A stretch of 64,000 nt of DNA from Pelobates cultripes (lineage: Eukaryota > Chordata > Amphibia > Anura > Pelobatidae), in contig OW240924.1 of assembly GCA_933207985.1 (NCBI GenBank), positions 66,025,576 through 66,089,575 of the forward strand, read 5' to 3'. The notes beneath the pieces were generated by a model. That model saw nothing but the letters and a program-made list of their open reading frames with translations, made no database searches and was not told where the DNA came from. How positions within the stretch are numbered: position 1 is the stretch's first letter; every line of letters starts with the position of its first letter. This document shows positions 12,716 through 24,925 of this stretch, in pieces. Both the position numbers and the translations under genes were made by a program.

Positions 12716-13166
12716 ACTAGAACATTAGAAAATACAAACATATATTTCTAAAACTAAAGTGTTCTAGTCCCTAGTCTTTAGTTCTTTCCCAGCCACGTTC
12801 CCCAACCTAAATAAAGTTAAAGCCGAGACTCACTCCGTGCATCTGACAGAACCTCATCCAAATCTTTCTCCTGCCTCTTCTTCCACTTCTTGTCCAGTCA
12901 TATGATTTCCATAGAGATTCATCATGGATGAGATGTGCATGCCATTAAAATGCTTCTCATAGGGAAACATTGAATCCAACATTGAATGAGCAGCATTTAT
13001 GATGTTTGACATCCTTATGTTCATCGAACAACACAGACTGAGTGAAACTCAGTTCTCACAGGGGAAATGCCTTTAAGTTATGTTAAACCATTCAATGTAA
13101 ACACTGCAGTTTCTACAATATTGAAATTGAAATGAAGTGGTATGGATGACTCTAGTGGTCTTTTAA
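12716..13166. mobile_element. T2/Kolobok-like MITE, complete, 451 bp
   Basis: TTAA at 12716-12719 followed by AGAAACACTAG opens the element. CTCTAGTGGTCTTTTAA closes it at 13166. The left interior (AAAATACAAACATATATTTCT) matches the same position in the copies at 57002 and, inverted, at 50264. Both boundary TTAA sites are intact. Confidence 0.65.
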
Positions 13167-13184
13167 GGGTAATCCAGATGTGGA

Positions 13185-14100
13185 CACCTTGCTCACGGTG
13201 CCTAGAGGGGTATTGGCTATACCTCACTGATGATGCCTAACAAGGTTGAAACGTTTGTTTTAGGTTGCTGTATCCCTCATGCAGAAAGAGCCGGCCTGAA
13301 TTTTGGAACTGTTCCACCCCAAGCAAATGGCCTGGTTCTTTTTGTAATGGCACAAGATAAGCTAAAACCAGCTTGAGATCTGAGCAGGGGTCCACCAAAG
13401 GGCAGCTTATTTGAGGGGGAAGCGGAAACACAGCACAGAATAAGGTCAGGATGCCCCAAGTCATTCCTGATTGGCCAAAGTTGTGAGTGCCTCTGTTTAA
13501 AACAGCAACATGATATCAAATTAACTTTTTCTAACTGAAGAAGCCTATGTTTTAGCTATTTTCATATTGTTTTACTACACCTTTTTTGTTTTATACAAGA
13601 GTACTCATAAAATACATTATTTTAATTTTTACTTTTTGGCAGTGTCCAGTACCATCTTCAGCATTTGGTACACAGGTGTGGGTAGTGTCACCCCATAAGT
13701 GACACCAAAATTATGCACCTAGAGCCACGGATCTTTGGGGTCATGCTAATGTGAGCATATTCAGTTTTTTCTTGTACTGCATTAAGTTGGCTCTACAATC
13801 TGCACTATCCTGCACTTTTTTCTTCCCTTTTTTTGAGTGCTGCTATCTACCTGAAAAAAGGTGTGTTGCTACCTGTAAAGGCAAACATGCGTGAATTTGA
13901 GCCTTATGATTATCAGGCTCTACTCCTTGTGACTGTTTCTAGTTATCTGAGCGCTTTCCCATTTGTGAATATCAAACCATCTGTACTATTTATTGTTTAA
14001 TTAGTTTTTTTTTCTATACGTGCTGTTTTCCAACTCTTATGTATCACTATAATTAAATGGTGAGAGATACCCTAGTTTTTAGCGCTCCGCTACTCATAGG
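13185..14100 (+). mobile_element. Penelope-like 3' UTR, second family
   Basis: CACTGATGATGCCTAACAAGG followed by TTGAAACG and a run through CCCTCATGCAGAAAGAGCC resembles the 3' UTR of a Penelope-like element. Later segments include a second 'gtaaaggcaaacatgcg' motif near 13875 and GTGACACC repeats near 13690-13710. No coding sequence is visible. The right limit is uncertain and the class is inferred from style only. Confidence 0.35.
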
Positions 14101-14387
14101 TGTTCTCACCTATAAATAACTATATAACAAATATGTGTTTTTGAGGTGTGAAAAATCTATTTAATCAATTAATCAATTAAATGTAGAAATCCACACCTCT
14201 GCACTTGGCTATGGTCCTGGATATGGACATTTTTATCTTAACTCCCTGTTAATCTTTGTTATAAGCTCTGGTCTTTGCAAATGGCAGTCAACATAGAGAA
14301 AGCATAAAGAAAGGAGGAGAAACATGTTTCTGAACTTTACAAAAACCAAGAGTGGAATAGCGCTAAGTAAACAGGTAATCACAAAAA

Positions 14388-14820
14388 AAGCCCATTGTGG
14401 GTGAAACACGTTGTGGATTATATTTTAAATTTTTATTGTCTTAATAAAGGTTTTGGTATCTTTTACTACCAATATTATAATTTGCTTTTTCATTTTTATA
14501 CCTGACACCAAGTTTTTATTTTCCCAATGAGGACCTCACAAAGCATCCCTGGTGGGGATTATACCACCTACGCTGATTACACTGAGCGGGTTATCTGCTC
14601 GGGTAAATGTGAGTATCATTCATTTATTTCTTCCCCTGGATATATTTTATACACAGAGCACTATCTGTTGTACCTTTGTTTTTACCTTCACATACCCTGC
14701 TGAAAAGATACACCCTGGCCTATTCCTCTCATCATATCCCTGAAGTGGGGGAATAATACCAATGCAGGTGCTTCACACCAGAGCTGGTTTTAAGCTCTAT
14801 TCCATGTGAGTAGGCCATTT
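14388..14820 (+). mobile_element. Penelope-like retroelement 3' region, sense copy
   Basis: A GGGTGAAACACGTTGTGG motif (14400-14416) is followed by T-rich sequence. CCCTGGTGGGGATTATACCACC (14548-14569), GAGCGGGTTATCTGCTC (14583-14599) and AGAGCTGGTTTTAAGCTCTA (14781-14800) come next. The last three blocks match, inverted, those at 1-330, so this is the same family as the antisense copy at the window start. No open reading frame of the element remains. Confidence 0.55.
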
Positions 14821-16828
14821 GGATTTTATTTCAGCTTTTATACTTCTTAAACATATTGCACTATTGGAACTCTTTTCTTCTCTTTTATGTCCCTGGACCT
14901 CAACTATCTGGAAGACATACTTATGTGGAGATAAAGGCAAATCCTTATTAACTTACTCATACTTATATACCTCATTTTGTTTTTTCTTGCTTGTTTGCTT
15001 TTATGTATTCCTGATTTCACAGATTATTTGTTTTTACTTCAGTTGTTTTATTTAGTAATACGTCACCCCTTACCCCCTGGCGCACCCTTTAGTTTTGTAT
15101 TGATGTTTCTGAACTTGATCTACCTGGATTGTGATGTTAATTGCTAAATCTTTAATACATATTTAAAAGGTTACCACAAGTTCTAGGGGATTTTCAATGA
15201 GTTCTCATTCACTGTTTGGTTAATTTCACAATTATGTAAAATTAAGCATATTTTTGGTATTTTTGACCCCAAACAGAAATAAATGTAGCTTGGCAGCAAG
15301 GAACCTTGGGCAATTATAGGAAAATTCTGACCATCCATGAGGTCATCCTTGTCCACTACATAATAAATACAATTTATAGTGTACTAGTGTAAATCAGCAG
15401 GGAGATACCATACATATTTGGGAATAATTAAATATAATACAGCCAGCAAGTGAACAGGAGACAAGTCAAATCACATGTATTATATTTGGCCAGCAACAGA
15501 GTTTGAATGAATGACTACCCAAATAAATGAAAATGATTCAGTGTAGTTGCATGTGCCTGTGTATGTGTCCGTATGTATGTATAGGAATGTGCTTTGTTAT
15601 ATGTATGAATCTGTGTATGTTTGGATGTTGATGTAGGCATTTGTCACGGTATCCATATTTGTAAGTGTGTGTATCTGTGTTTGTGTAAATGTATGGAAGC
15701 CCAGATAGGCCATGTATAAGTAATATTATTTTTACTTGTTATCTCGAGAAAACAAGTTGTATTCGTGAGAAAAACTTTAAAACGACAAGGCCTCTCTGTG
15801 TTTTCGTACAAATGTATGTGTTTTTAATGACAATATCTGACACAAATTCCAACAATGACCTTCTTGAATATTGGCTCTGGATGTGTCCCCTGCTTGAAAC
15901 TTTTTTTAAATATATCTATATAAATACTAATCATAGGATATAAAACTACGATTGTTTAATAATAGTGTAGCAATGGCAAATATTCCACTCCGTCTGCATT
16001 TTTACTAAACTGTAGCAAACAATTGAGGTAAAATAGTATGTGTTCATAATTTACTATTCTCTTAAAAAAACGCATGCCATCACAGCCATTATCTTTTATT
16101 TAAACAAGCTTCAAACATTTGGGTATTTCGCGTATTTTACAAGTAATTGTTTATCTTAAATTGCCTTCATCTGATGTTTTTCTACTAATCTAAACTGTAT
16201 GGATTATGGCAGCAAGAAAATAAATTAGCCTTCAGGTGACTTGAGGCTACTTGCTATGGTTTATCCTGGTTTCCCCTTATGCTTGTCCTCTAAGCTTGAC
16301 CCATAGAGTTCTTGGAATACAGAAGTCTGTTGCTCATCTCAAACTGCAAAATAAACATTAATTGTTGGTTAATACAAGTTTATTTTTTTTATTTTACTTT
16401 TTAAAAAAAAAAAAAATTTAAAAGCATCTTTTATCTTAAAACATATGACATCAAAAAGTACATAAAATGTAATAATGATCAAAATAACTATACAATGACC
16501 ACCTAGGGATTAATGAGAAGGTTGCTGTTTTTTGTGCTGTACTACAGTACCCACTGAGAATTTGAAAGGGGACATTTACAGACTATTTAACAGGCAATTT
16601 TAACATTTCGACAAATATTTAAGAAGTTAGATAAAGTTGGAATAGAAGCTAAACAAACAAATGCCTTTACACAGATGTCAAAACAGTAGATATTTCAGTG
16701 TTTTGTTAATCATTAGTGTGATTTGGGGAGAAATAAAGTCTAACGATGCTTTCGCCAGATCAGATTTCTCCTGTTTTCATGGTACTCATGATGGTTAGCA
16801 GCTGTCATTTACTAAATATTTTGTAATT
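14820..16828. other. No recognised feature
   Basis: AT-rich sequence with a GT-rich patch at 15545-15690 (TGTATGTGTCCGTATG-like) and an A-tract at 16404-16418. No open frame exceeds 84 codons. Confidence 0.45.
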
Positions 16829-17050
16829 CAGGGGTGGCCAAAAAGTAGACAATTCCCCTGATGGTTTTTTAGCTTTAAGACCGGCAGAGCATCTTGGGAA
16901 AGAGCATCTGATTGAGATGAATTTCCCTGACAAACTCTACATACTGTGCAAAAAAATTGAGGTGGACATAAAAACTTCAAGAAAAATATTGTGGTAATCA
17001 AAGTTGCCATAGACGATAACCAGAGCATAGACCAGAGAGCCACACGTGTC
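16829..17050. mobile_element. Possible hAT MITE end
   Basis: CAGGGGTGGCCAAAAAGTAG at 16829 has the form of a vertebrate hAT terminus. It is followed by a GCAGAGCATCTTGGGA-like stretch typical of palindromic hAT MITEs. The partner end and an 8-bp duplication were not found, so only a fragment is supported. Confidence 0.3.
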
Positions 17051-17121
17051 TACGTTATTTTTTACATCCTCAGACGTGTTTGTTTTTTTAAGTTAATTAT
17101 TGTGTTTTAAGTATATATAGA

Positions 17122-17220
17122 AAAATCTCTAATGAGACAGAACTGGGTATTTCTTAAGAAACTGTCCAAACGTAAGCAATATTTCATAAGAATACCACTT
17201 TCTGTCTCATTAGAGATTTT
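17122..17220. repeat. Palindromic MITE-like inverted repeat
   Basis: AAAATCTCTAATGAGACAGA at 17122-17141 pairs with TCTGTCTCATTAGAGATTTT at 17201-17220 across about a 60-base loop. The core ATCTCTAATGAGACA also forms the inner part of the inverted repeat at 43488-43584, suggesting one small family. Confidence 0.65.
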
Positions 17221-17283
17221 ACACTTTAAAGACCATTCTGACTGAGAAAATACAGAATGTTCATTCACTAAATACTAACAATT

Positions 17284-17371
17284 TAGATAGGTAGATAGAT
17301 AGATAGATAGATAGATAGGTAGGTAGGTAGGTAGATAGGTAGGTAGATAGGTAGGTAGATAGATAGGTAGG

Positions 17372-17452
<81 letters not shown>

Positions 17453-17453
17453 G
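17284..17453. repeat. GATA/GGTA tetranucleotide microsatellite
   Basis: About 170 bases of GATA units with interspersed GGTA variants in the first half, then about 70 bases of pure GATA. It generates a spurious open frame of tyrosine, leucine, isoleucine and serine on the minus strand. Confidence 0.98.
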
Positions 17454-17879
17454 TTTTATTCTGCACAGAAATTGTATTTAGAGTCATTTAGTTCCAAATA
17501 TGCATAAAAAGTGTCGCCCACAATTTATTCTGTACACTTTTTCCATAAGAAAAATATACAGATTGCTTGAAACAAGAATGGATGCACACACACACAATTT
17601 CTCTGTAGTGAAAGGTTCATAAACCGTGTGCCAATCAAGTGTGTAATGGCTTACAAAACATATCCACATGTTCACTAGTACCACCAGGGCCGGACTGGGA
17701 CAATAATTCAGGCTGGGCAATTAAAGGCAGAGCAGCCCACTAGGAGGGAGAGGGGCAGAAATGGGACATGTTATGTCATCACCAATGACAAGCATGGCCC
17801 CCACCCCTCCAAAACATCCAGTGTTCTGGGGTGGATTTTTTGTGCAACATTTGTTAGTGAATTGTCTCTGGTGTCCTCA

Positions 17880-18710
17880 ATAGTGGGATACCAGAGAACA
17901 AAAGGCTGTTAAAGTATGTGTGAATGTTCCCTGTGGTGTTGTATGTGTTTGGAGGTTGCTTGTGAGATTGCATGTGTGTAGATGAGACTATTTGTGTTGT
18001 AGTGTGTCTGTAAAAAGGTCTGTTTGTGGCATACTATGTGTGACTAGGGTTGTAGCCTGTGTTCGTGTCTATAGGGTCTGTAGAGTATGTGGGCCTAGGG
18101 GGTGTTGTGTGTGTATGTAAGGGCTGTACTGTGTGTGTTAATCTAGGGGATGCAGGGGTTTCCTTCTGTGTATATAGGAGCTTTAGTGTGTGTACATGTA
18201 TAGTGATTGTAGTGCACATGTGCGTGTAGATTCAGCAATGTGTGTATAGGGAGTGTAGTGTGCATAGGTGGTGTAGTGTGTGTCTAGGGGGTGTAAGTGT
18301 ATAAGGGTATAGTATGTGTATTTGCAGAGGATATAGAGTAGTGTGTAGTGTGTGTGTAAATGCATAGGGGGTGTTGTATATGTATAATGTGTATACAGTG
18401 TGTGTGAGTGCAGGCAGTGTAATGTTGTGTTTATAATGGGTATAGACTGTATGAATGCAGGGAGTATAGTGTATGTTTAGGGGGTATAGTATTTCTGTAG
18501 GGTATGTTTATAGATGGTATATAGTATGTGTAATGTGTTTGTGTGTGAGTGCAGCGGTTGTAGTGTGTATGTAGGCTGTATAGAGTGTGTGTAGTTTGTG
18601 TAATTGCAGGGGGTGTAATGTGTGTATATAAAGAGCATATAGTGTGTGAAGTGTGTTTGTGTGTGAGTGCAGGGGGTGTAATGTGTGTATATGGGGGAAG
18701 AATAATGGCT
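17880..18710. repeat. Irregular GT-rich minisatellite
   Basis: Variants of GGGGGTGTAGTGTGTGTATA repeat for about 800 bp. A longer unit (TTTGTGTGTGAGTGCAG followed by GGTGTAATGTGTGTAT) occurs at about 18537 and 18647. Open frames on the minus strand here are artefacts of the repeat. Confidence 0.85.
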
Positions 18711-18731
18711 TAGGTAATTAATTTTAAAGAT

Positions 18732-18753
18732 ACATATATATATATATATATAT
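18732..18753. repeat. TA microsatellite
   Basis: Short run of about eleven TA units between the GT-rich minisatellite and the GC-rich terminal block. Confidence 0.85.
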
Positions 18754-18819
18754 TACATTTACTCCCCCCTTCCTCTTATTACCTTGTAGCATGTTGATCG
18801 CTGCAGGGTATACACCATG

Positions 18820-18833
18820 GTTACCATGGCAAC
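18820..18833. promoter_or_regulatory. Perfect X-box-like palindrome (RFX site)
   Basis: GTTACCATGGCAAC matches the RFX-family X-box consensus (GTNRCC, spacer, RGYAAC) exactly and is a 14-bp near-palindrome. It sits in the GC-rich end of a repeat unit. A degenerate form, TTTACCACAGCAAC, lies near 55127 in another composite repeat. Whether it binds RFX proteins is unknown. Confidence 0.35.
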
Positions 18834-19070
18834 GTTCTAACAATAACGGAGCTCCCAAGAAGACAGAGGCTATTCTGCATACAGGGTGTCCAGCTTAATT
18901 CCTCCCCTTCACAGCAGGGAAGGGACAGTGGTCCCTCTTAGGCCCGGTGCTGTCCTGCATGGGCCGGCAAGGGAGGTCTCTTGATCTCCCCTGCCGGCCT
19001 CAGCCCATGGCCGTCATGGCCCATCGGGCATTTGCAAAAAAGAGTACTTCTTTGGTGCATTAAGCATAAT

Positions 19071-19383
19071 TCACTCAGTTTTGATGCAAATGTCATGGAC
19101 AAACACCTCCACAGATTTTGCACAGAAATGCTTCTGATTTTCATTGATAAAAAAATTAAAATAGAATCTAGTGATAAAGTCTGAGCCACATACATATGGC
19201 TTTCCAAAGTCCATAGTTTTTTGTACAGACTCTGGAGTAGGCTGTAAATTGGCAGTATAGTAACCAGTAGGAACCTGCACAAAGGTCCCAATCTAATTCA
19301 CGCCCAATGTATGGTGGAGTGCCACTTATTGTAATGTAGGGGAAGCTCACAATGCCTTCTTTCCCATTAAAGTATATTGCCAC
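19071..19383 (-). pseudogene. Coding-like relic of unknown origin
   Basis: Two minus-strand frames join into a continuous protein-like reading with one frameshift near 19280. The upstream part reads as NGKEGIVSFPYITISGTPP and the downstream part as VPTGYYTANLQPTPESVQ, then KPYVCGSD. The residue mix, rich in G, P, Y and T, is unlike the surrounding AT-rich junk translations. I do not recognise the family. It could be a dead retrogene, a decayed transposon protein or chance. Confidence 0.2.
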
Positions 19384-19399
19384 CTACCTTCCTTTTTAA

Positions 19400-21286
19400 A
19401 CAGGGAGCCTGCAGATGATGCCAAGATCATTCAGCACTAAATGTGTCTTTCCCTTAAGTTGCCAGGGAGTGCCCAGTCTAGATCCAGCTCCCTGGTACAG
19501 TTCCTTAGCAGTTGTCCCCAAATAAAATTTCTATCTCCCCCTATGCCAACAAATATACACAAGCACAGAGCATGACCTCAGCAACCTCTCCCTTTAATCG
19601 TCACATACTTAACTAGCCAAGCATAGTCAAATGATGTCCACCTATCTTTGATTTCTGCCCTCTTAAAATAAAACACTTCAAAACAATGCAACTTCAGAAA
19701 TAAATGTAATAAAACAACAGCAAAGCATTAATAACAGAAGGCTCAATGAAATATAAATCTGCAGCTTAAATGAAAGCAAATGTTATTCCTTTGATATTTG
19801 CGCGGTCTCCACTGGTTCATAGTGAGTTTACTAGAACCCATGATTTCTATTTGTTTTATAGAAAAAAAAAATGTGAACTCTGCACGGAGAAAATCGATCC
19901 ATTGCGTTAAGCTGAGAGGTCGTCTCACAAACTGTGATAGAAAATACAACAGATCTTTTTAGTGTTGTTTTTCAGATAGGCCATGTTTGTTATTGTGATA
20001 CAGTGGAGAGAAACGTTTAATATAAAGCAGTCAATTCACATAGTATAACAAGTACGGAATCACGTTTGGAGAAGTACAGTAGTCAAGTGAGAAGCATTTC
20101 ATATGTAATTGTAACAAGGCCTAATGTAATATACAGGTTTACATGAGGAACGCATACTTTTAAAACACACCTTTATAACCTTTTCCCTTGCCCAAAAACC
20201 TCCAAACATGGCCCACTTTCTCCCCTCTGTCACGGAACTGATACTTCACAGAACAAAAAATCCCCAAGGAAGTGTTTTCTCCCTAGTTATGACACAATTA
20301 ACTAATAAAGGCAAATAGTAGAAATTTCTTTCCATTATATATATTGTATTTATTATATGAAATTATATTATAAATACATAAAAATAGAACCATGTAGAAC
20401 CTGTTAGAATTACTAAAGGGTTAAGCATCTTGAGTTTACAGATGAATTTCTCAAATTGGAAATTCTCTCTAGATTGTCCATTTTGGTGTTAATATTGCAA
20501 GTTTTTTTTTCAGATAGCTCACTGTTTAGTAAATAGGCACAGTTAAAAAAAGTACAATGCCGCCTGAAATCCAACAATTAGATTTTAAGTTTCAGACAGT
20601 CTAAGGAAATTTCCAAACTCCTTCTGGGGCCCATGTTTGGCTCTGTAACTCTGTGTTGGCCCCCTGGTTTCGTGTAGTAAGTATTATCGCTAAGGTCACT
20701 CTTTAATTGCTATATATCAAAAGAATAATACATTATATACCACAGTTGCCAAATCTTACACTGCATTCAAAAATGTCTCCATATAAAAGAACAAGCGTAC
20801 CAATGGGAATAAGAAACATAAACTAGGATGTGAGAATATTGCATATGTATTTTGTTATAACTGTAACAAACATCAAAAAGATTCCTGAGTTCTGTTGTGA
20901 AGTCTCCCCAGAACAAAATAAAATATTTCTTCATGTGAAATATTCCTCTCCTTGACTTGGACATATTAAAGAAGACAATTCATAGTGTGGAGATAAGAAA
21001 GTATATTCATATTATGTAGACTATGTTAAACACGATTGTTGAAAGGTTCTCTATCTCTACAAATGTACAATTCTATAAATGTGTGTATTTTAAGGAAAGT
21101 ATTTGCAGAATTCAGAGTGTTCTTGGGTCAAAGAGATGACAAGTATTAGAAAGGTCCCTTGTAGAGTGGCCATTGAATGTTTAAGACCTTAAAGAGTGAT
21201 ACAGGTAATATAAGTAATGTTGCTTGTACTGCACCAATGATCCAGATGTTCTAAGACCAAGACAATATTGCTTCCATAATGCTTGG
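19400..21286. other. No recognised feature
   Basis: AT-rich sequence. Frames are all under 70 codons. No inverted repeats, TTAA-bounded units or LINE tails were found. Confidence 0.45.
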
Positions 21287-21904
21287 TTGTCCAGAATGCT
21301 TGTTTGTACAGGGAGAGGTATTAGCAGTAGAAAGAGGGAAGTGCTCATGCCATTGTACACAACACTGTTGAGACCTCACTTGGAGTATTATACGCAGAAC
21401 TCCAGACCATATCTCCAGAAGGTTAATAATATTTTGGAGAGAGTTCAGAGAAGGGCTTCTAAACTGGTTCATAGATTGCGGGATAAAACTTACCAGGAAA
21501 GGTTAAAGGATCTTAACATGTATAGCTTGGAGGAAAGACGAGACAGGGGGGATATGATAGAAACATTTAAATATATAAAGGGAATCAACACAGTAAAGGA
21601 GGAGACTATATTTAAAAGAAGAAAAACTACCACAACAAGAGGACATAGTCTTAAATTAGAGGGACAAAGGTTTAAAAATAATATCAGGAAGTATTACTTT
21701 ACTGAGAGGGTAGTGGATGCATGGAATAGCCTTCCAGCTGAAGTGGTAGAGGTTAACACAGTGAGGGAGTTTAAGCATGCATGGGATAGGCATAAGGCTG
21801 TCCTAACTATAAGGTAAGACTAGGGACTAATGAAAGTATTTCGAAAATTGGGCAGACTAGATGGGCCGAATGGTTCTCATATCTGCCGTCACATTCTATG
21901 TTTC
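21287..21904 (+). mobile_element. CR1-type LINE, 5'-truncated, 3' end intact
   Basis: The open frame to 21817 covers the carboxy-terminal part of a CR1/L2/Rex1-group reverse transcriptase. Visible signatures are LYTTLLRPHLEY, ILERVQRRASKLV, SLEERRDRGDMIETFKYIKG, RGHSLKLEGQRF and DAWNSLPAEVV. The 3' UTR is short and ends GCCGTCACATTCTATGTTTC, the ATTCTATG-type terminus of CR1 elements. The 5' end is lost near 21287, as expected for abortive target-primed reverse transcription. The remaining frame is unbroken, suggesting a fairly recent insertion. Genuine CR1 ORF2 proteins are several times longer, so the copy is inactive. Confidence 0.85.
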
Positions 21905-22107
21905 AGCTATACCACGTAAACCAGCAACAATAAAAAACAATCTCCAAAGCAGCCATGATTTCTGATTAGCAAAAATAATACAATGTATTTTATCGTTTAT
22001 CAACTGACCATTTTTTTTCCGTTCCTCCTGAGTTTAAATATATAGTCTGTTTGTGTTCTACAGGGATTTCAAATTGAACAGCTACAGCTTTTCAGAATTT
22101 TATAATA

Positions 22108-22411
22108 GCACAAGTGTAATAGTTACATAACAACAACAACAAGAACAAAGTTATTGTAATAACTAAGTAACAAAAACCTCCAATTTTTGCTACAAGAAAT
22201 TAAAGTGGATGTTTTGTGAAAGTCAAAAACACATCGAACACGAGGGTCATTTGGTACTGAAGAGTGAAACGAATCAAGAACACAATGACTATTTTGTCCA
22301 TGTCATTAAAATCTCTCCTTCATCTAGAATACTGTTGAAGGTCAAATTGTAGAATTATCACTTATGTCATAATTAAAGTAATATTGAGGTAGAGAATAAT
22401 TTGTACAGGCC
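22108..22411 (+). repeat. Dispersed 300-bp repeat, copy 1
   Basis: Bases from GCACAAGTGTAATAGTTACA to TTTGTACAGGCC match 30699-31000 over the whole length, with scattered substitutions and small indels. Shared blocks include AGGGTCATTTGGTACTGAAG and TGTCATTAAAATCTCTCCTTC. No terminal repeats or coding sequence are visible. The class is unknown. Confidence 0.8.
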
Positions 22412-24607
22412 TTTTTTTGATTTGTTCGTTCTCCAATCTAATGTCCGCCCATTACAAATGTTTGAAAACTACCATGACGGAGTTCCAAGCAATTTTATCT
22501 GCCTGATCCACAGGAAGATGACGAAAGATCAGTCAACACCTTTTTAAAGCTGTTTATGAGATTCAGGCACTTTATGGGTCTCGCCGTGTAGTTTCTTTAT
22601 CATATTCAAATTGTCATGATAAATAAGTCAGCGCCTGTTAAGTTTCACCAGACCAATTTCCAGTACCTTGCAATACTCTTTGCAGAATAACTCTTGTAGT
22701 TTTTACAAAATGTCAATCAAAGGTTAATAATTGTTATGAGTAGAATTGGTTTTGACATGATACTTGGACACCAGATCTACATTACACTATGTGAAGTTTT
22801 TTGAGCATTTTGTTGATGTAAGTGTACTCACAGAATGCTGGTTACAAAAGTGTGTGAACCTTACACAGAAAATATTATGTAGTTGAATATTTGAGTAGTC
22901 TGACACATAAAATTCAGCCTTGACATAAAGTTAATATATTACTACTTAAACATATTCCGATAAACAGGTGAATGTGTAAATATATCGCTCAAACATCCTA
23001 CTAAATCAGATTAATTTTTTTTATTTCCTTCAGAAAAAAAACAGCTTGTTTTCCTGACAAAATGTGTTGAGCAAAAAAAGAAAAGGGGTAATATAAACTT
23101 GAGACTTTATTTCAATTTATTTGACAAAATGCAATCTTCAGCCAAGTTAAATTGGAATACATTTTCAAACATAAATAAAAAAGTTAAATCAACCACAATT
23201 AATAGGCGTATTCACTAAACAGTGTGGTGTGGTGTGGTGATCTGACATTTGGTTTACAAAATATAACCTTATATAATCAAGTTGCAAAATAATTGCATTG
23301 CAGCCAAGCAAGAGTACTTTTTAACATTTAAATTTTAGTCTAAATGTCCCAATCATTTTGTCAACAAATTACTTTTTTTGGAGGGATGGGTGGGGGTAGA
23401 AAACTGTGGCTCAAATTGCACAAGTTGATTATGCAACCTGTGCAGGTTTACTGTTTAATGAAGATCCCTTAAATGACAACTGTAATCCTTTTTTTTTAAT
23501 TTAAAAATGAAAAATTACATGTATTTTAGCTTCTGTGCATTATATTGTAATGCGTAAATATGGATAAATATATATTTTCCATGTATATCCTCATTTACCC
23601 TTGCACTACGGTGGCAGCCATCTTTAAGGCTCTTGAGGTCTGAAGTAGCACATATCCAGCAAAAATCTCGCAGCTAGTCAAGAGCAAGTGAATATTCACA
23701 AATCCTGAAATCATGAGCAAGGGAAGGACATTATAAAATATACTCTGAGACAGAATGAGACCATGCCAAATTGAGCATGGTCTTATCAGATAAGTGGTGG
23801 ATCTTGCCAAGACGAATTAAATATGGCTGCCCCCACAAAGCAAGGCAAGACAGGAAATGTACAAAAAAAATATTAATTTATATATGCTGATTACAAAATT
23901 ATTCAGACAGAGGCTATATTGCATGCTAATAAAAATGATAACAAAAGTTCTTTAATTTCTAAATTGAGTCCCTTTAAATTTTATTTTAATGATTTTTTTA
24001 ATAGCTAAACAGTGAAAAATGTCATTAAATACAATTTTGTTTAATTGTCAAACATTGATAAGGGAACAACAGTATTTTTATTATTATTATTATTCTACAT
24101 TAGATGTTTATACCCTCACATTTAAAAAAATAATCTTTTTTTTTTGGCTAAGGGGATAGACGTTCCACTTTTAAGCCCAACGGAGTTAGCAAAAGCTTTC
24201 CATGGAACATTTTTCAAATTGAAACAAACAAAAACAAGTTGGAAAAAATAAAAATGAGTATTCTTTTTTTTTTTTTGTAATCCGTGGGGATAAAAAGATT
24301 TGTTGGAATTCAATTAATACTATTCTCTTATTTTATTATTTTAGAACATCCATGTTTTTGGATATATATTTTATTTTATTTTCAATTTTTTTGTTTTTTC
24401 CTTATATGCAAATTAGAATTAACTGAAGAGAACATGTTTATTCAAATTCCCTGGCTTTGAGAGGATATGTACACAAAGTTCCTCTGAGTATTTACTGTCT
24501 TAGAAAATTATTTTTACTAACTAATGAGCTCAGGAGGAGTGTGTATACTATTCTAAAAACGTTTTAAAGTTTGTTAAGCACAACCGGCATATGAATGACT
24601 GCACAGA
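22412..24607. other. No recognised gene; AT-rich
   Basis: The stretch at 22440-22740 is repeat-free and less simple than its surroundings (GCCTGATCCACAGGAAGATG, GATAAATAAGTCAGCGCCTG), so it might be conserved non-coding DNA. This cannot be tested here. The rest is A/T-rich with short homopolymers and no open frame over 72 codons. Confidence 0.35.
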
Positions 24608-24773
24608 ATTTTATGGCAAGACAGGAGGCTTCATATTTGCTTTACTTCCTTTACTGAATCCTCCCAGCAGCAAAGAAACAGTTAAACAGTTTGAACAAAA
24701 AACAACCAATCAGAAAACATCTAGTCAGTAATATATGGCTATCAGACTCCTCCCAACTCCTCTTTCTTTGCTG
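24608..24773 (+). repeat. DIRS left inverted terminal repeat
   Basis: From ATTTTAT through AGACAGGAGGCTTCATATTTG to CAACTCCTCTTTCTTTGC. It matches the reverse complement of 29349-29514 over about 150 bases, with few mismatches. The shared AAAGAAACAGTTAAACAGTT block is identical. Confidence 0.9.
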
Positions 24774-24925
24774 CTTGCCTCCCAGGTGAGTCAATTCTAA
24801 TTATACAGGCCTTTGCCAATAGGTTTATGTACACTTTTACGTTTTTCTATTCCAGTATTCCACTGTGTTGCCCACTGTATTTTTTCCTACTCCACTATTG
24901 CCGCCCATGGTCTTTTGCTGACCGC

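Larger units (their letters stand above)
17695..19030. mobile_element. Non-autonomous transposon-like unit carrying a minisatellite
   Basis: CAGGGCCGGACTGGGACA at 17695 resembles a known hAT-type frog repeat end. A G-rich body, a long GT-rich array and a GC-rich terminal block (18880-19020, CCTGCCGGCCTCAGCCCATGG) follow. Similar CAGGGCC(A/G) starts occur at 49303 and 62631. No transposase is present and no target duplication was confirmed, so the boundaries are tentative. Confidence 0.35.

Noticed and set aside
17275..17487. 70-codon frame of YLSI repeats
   Set aside because: Translation of the GATA microsatellite.
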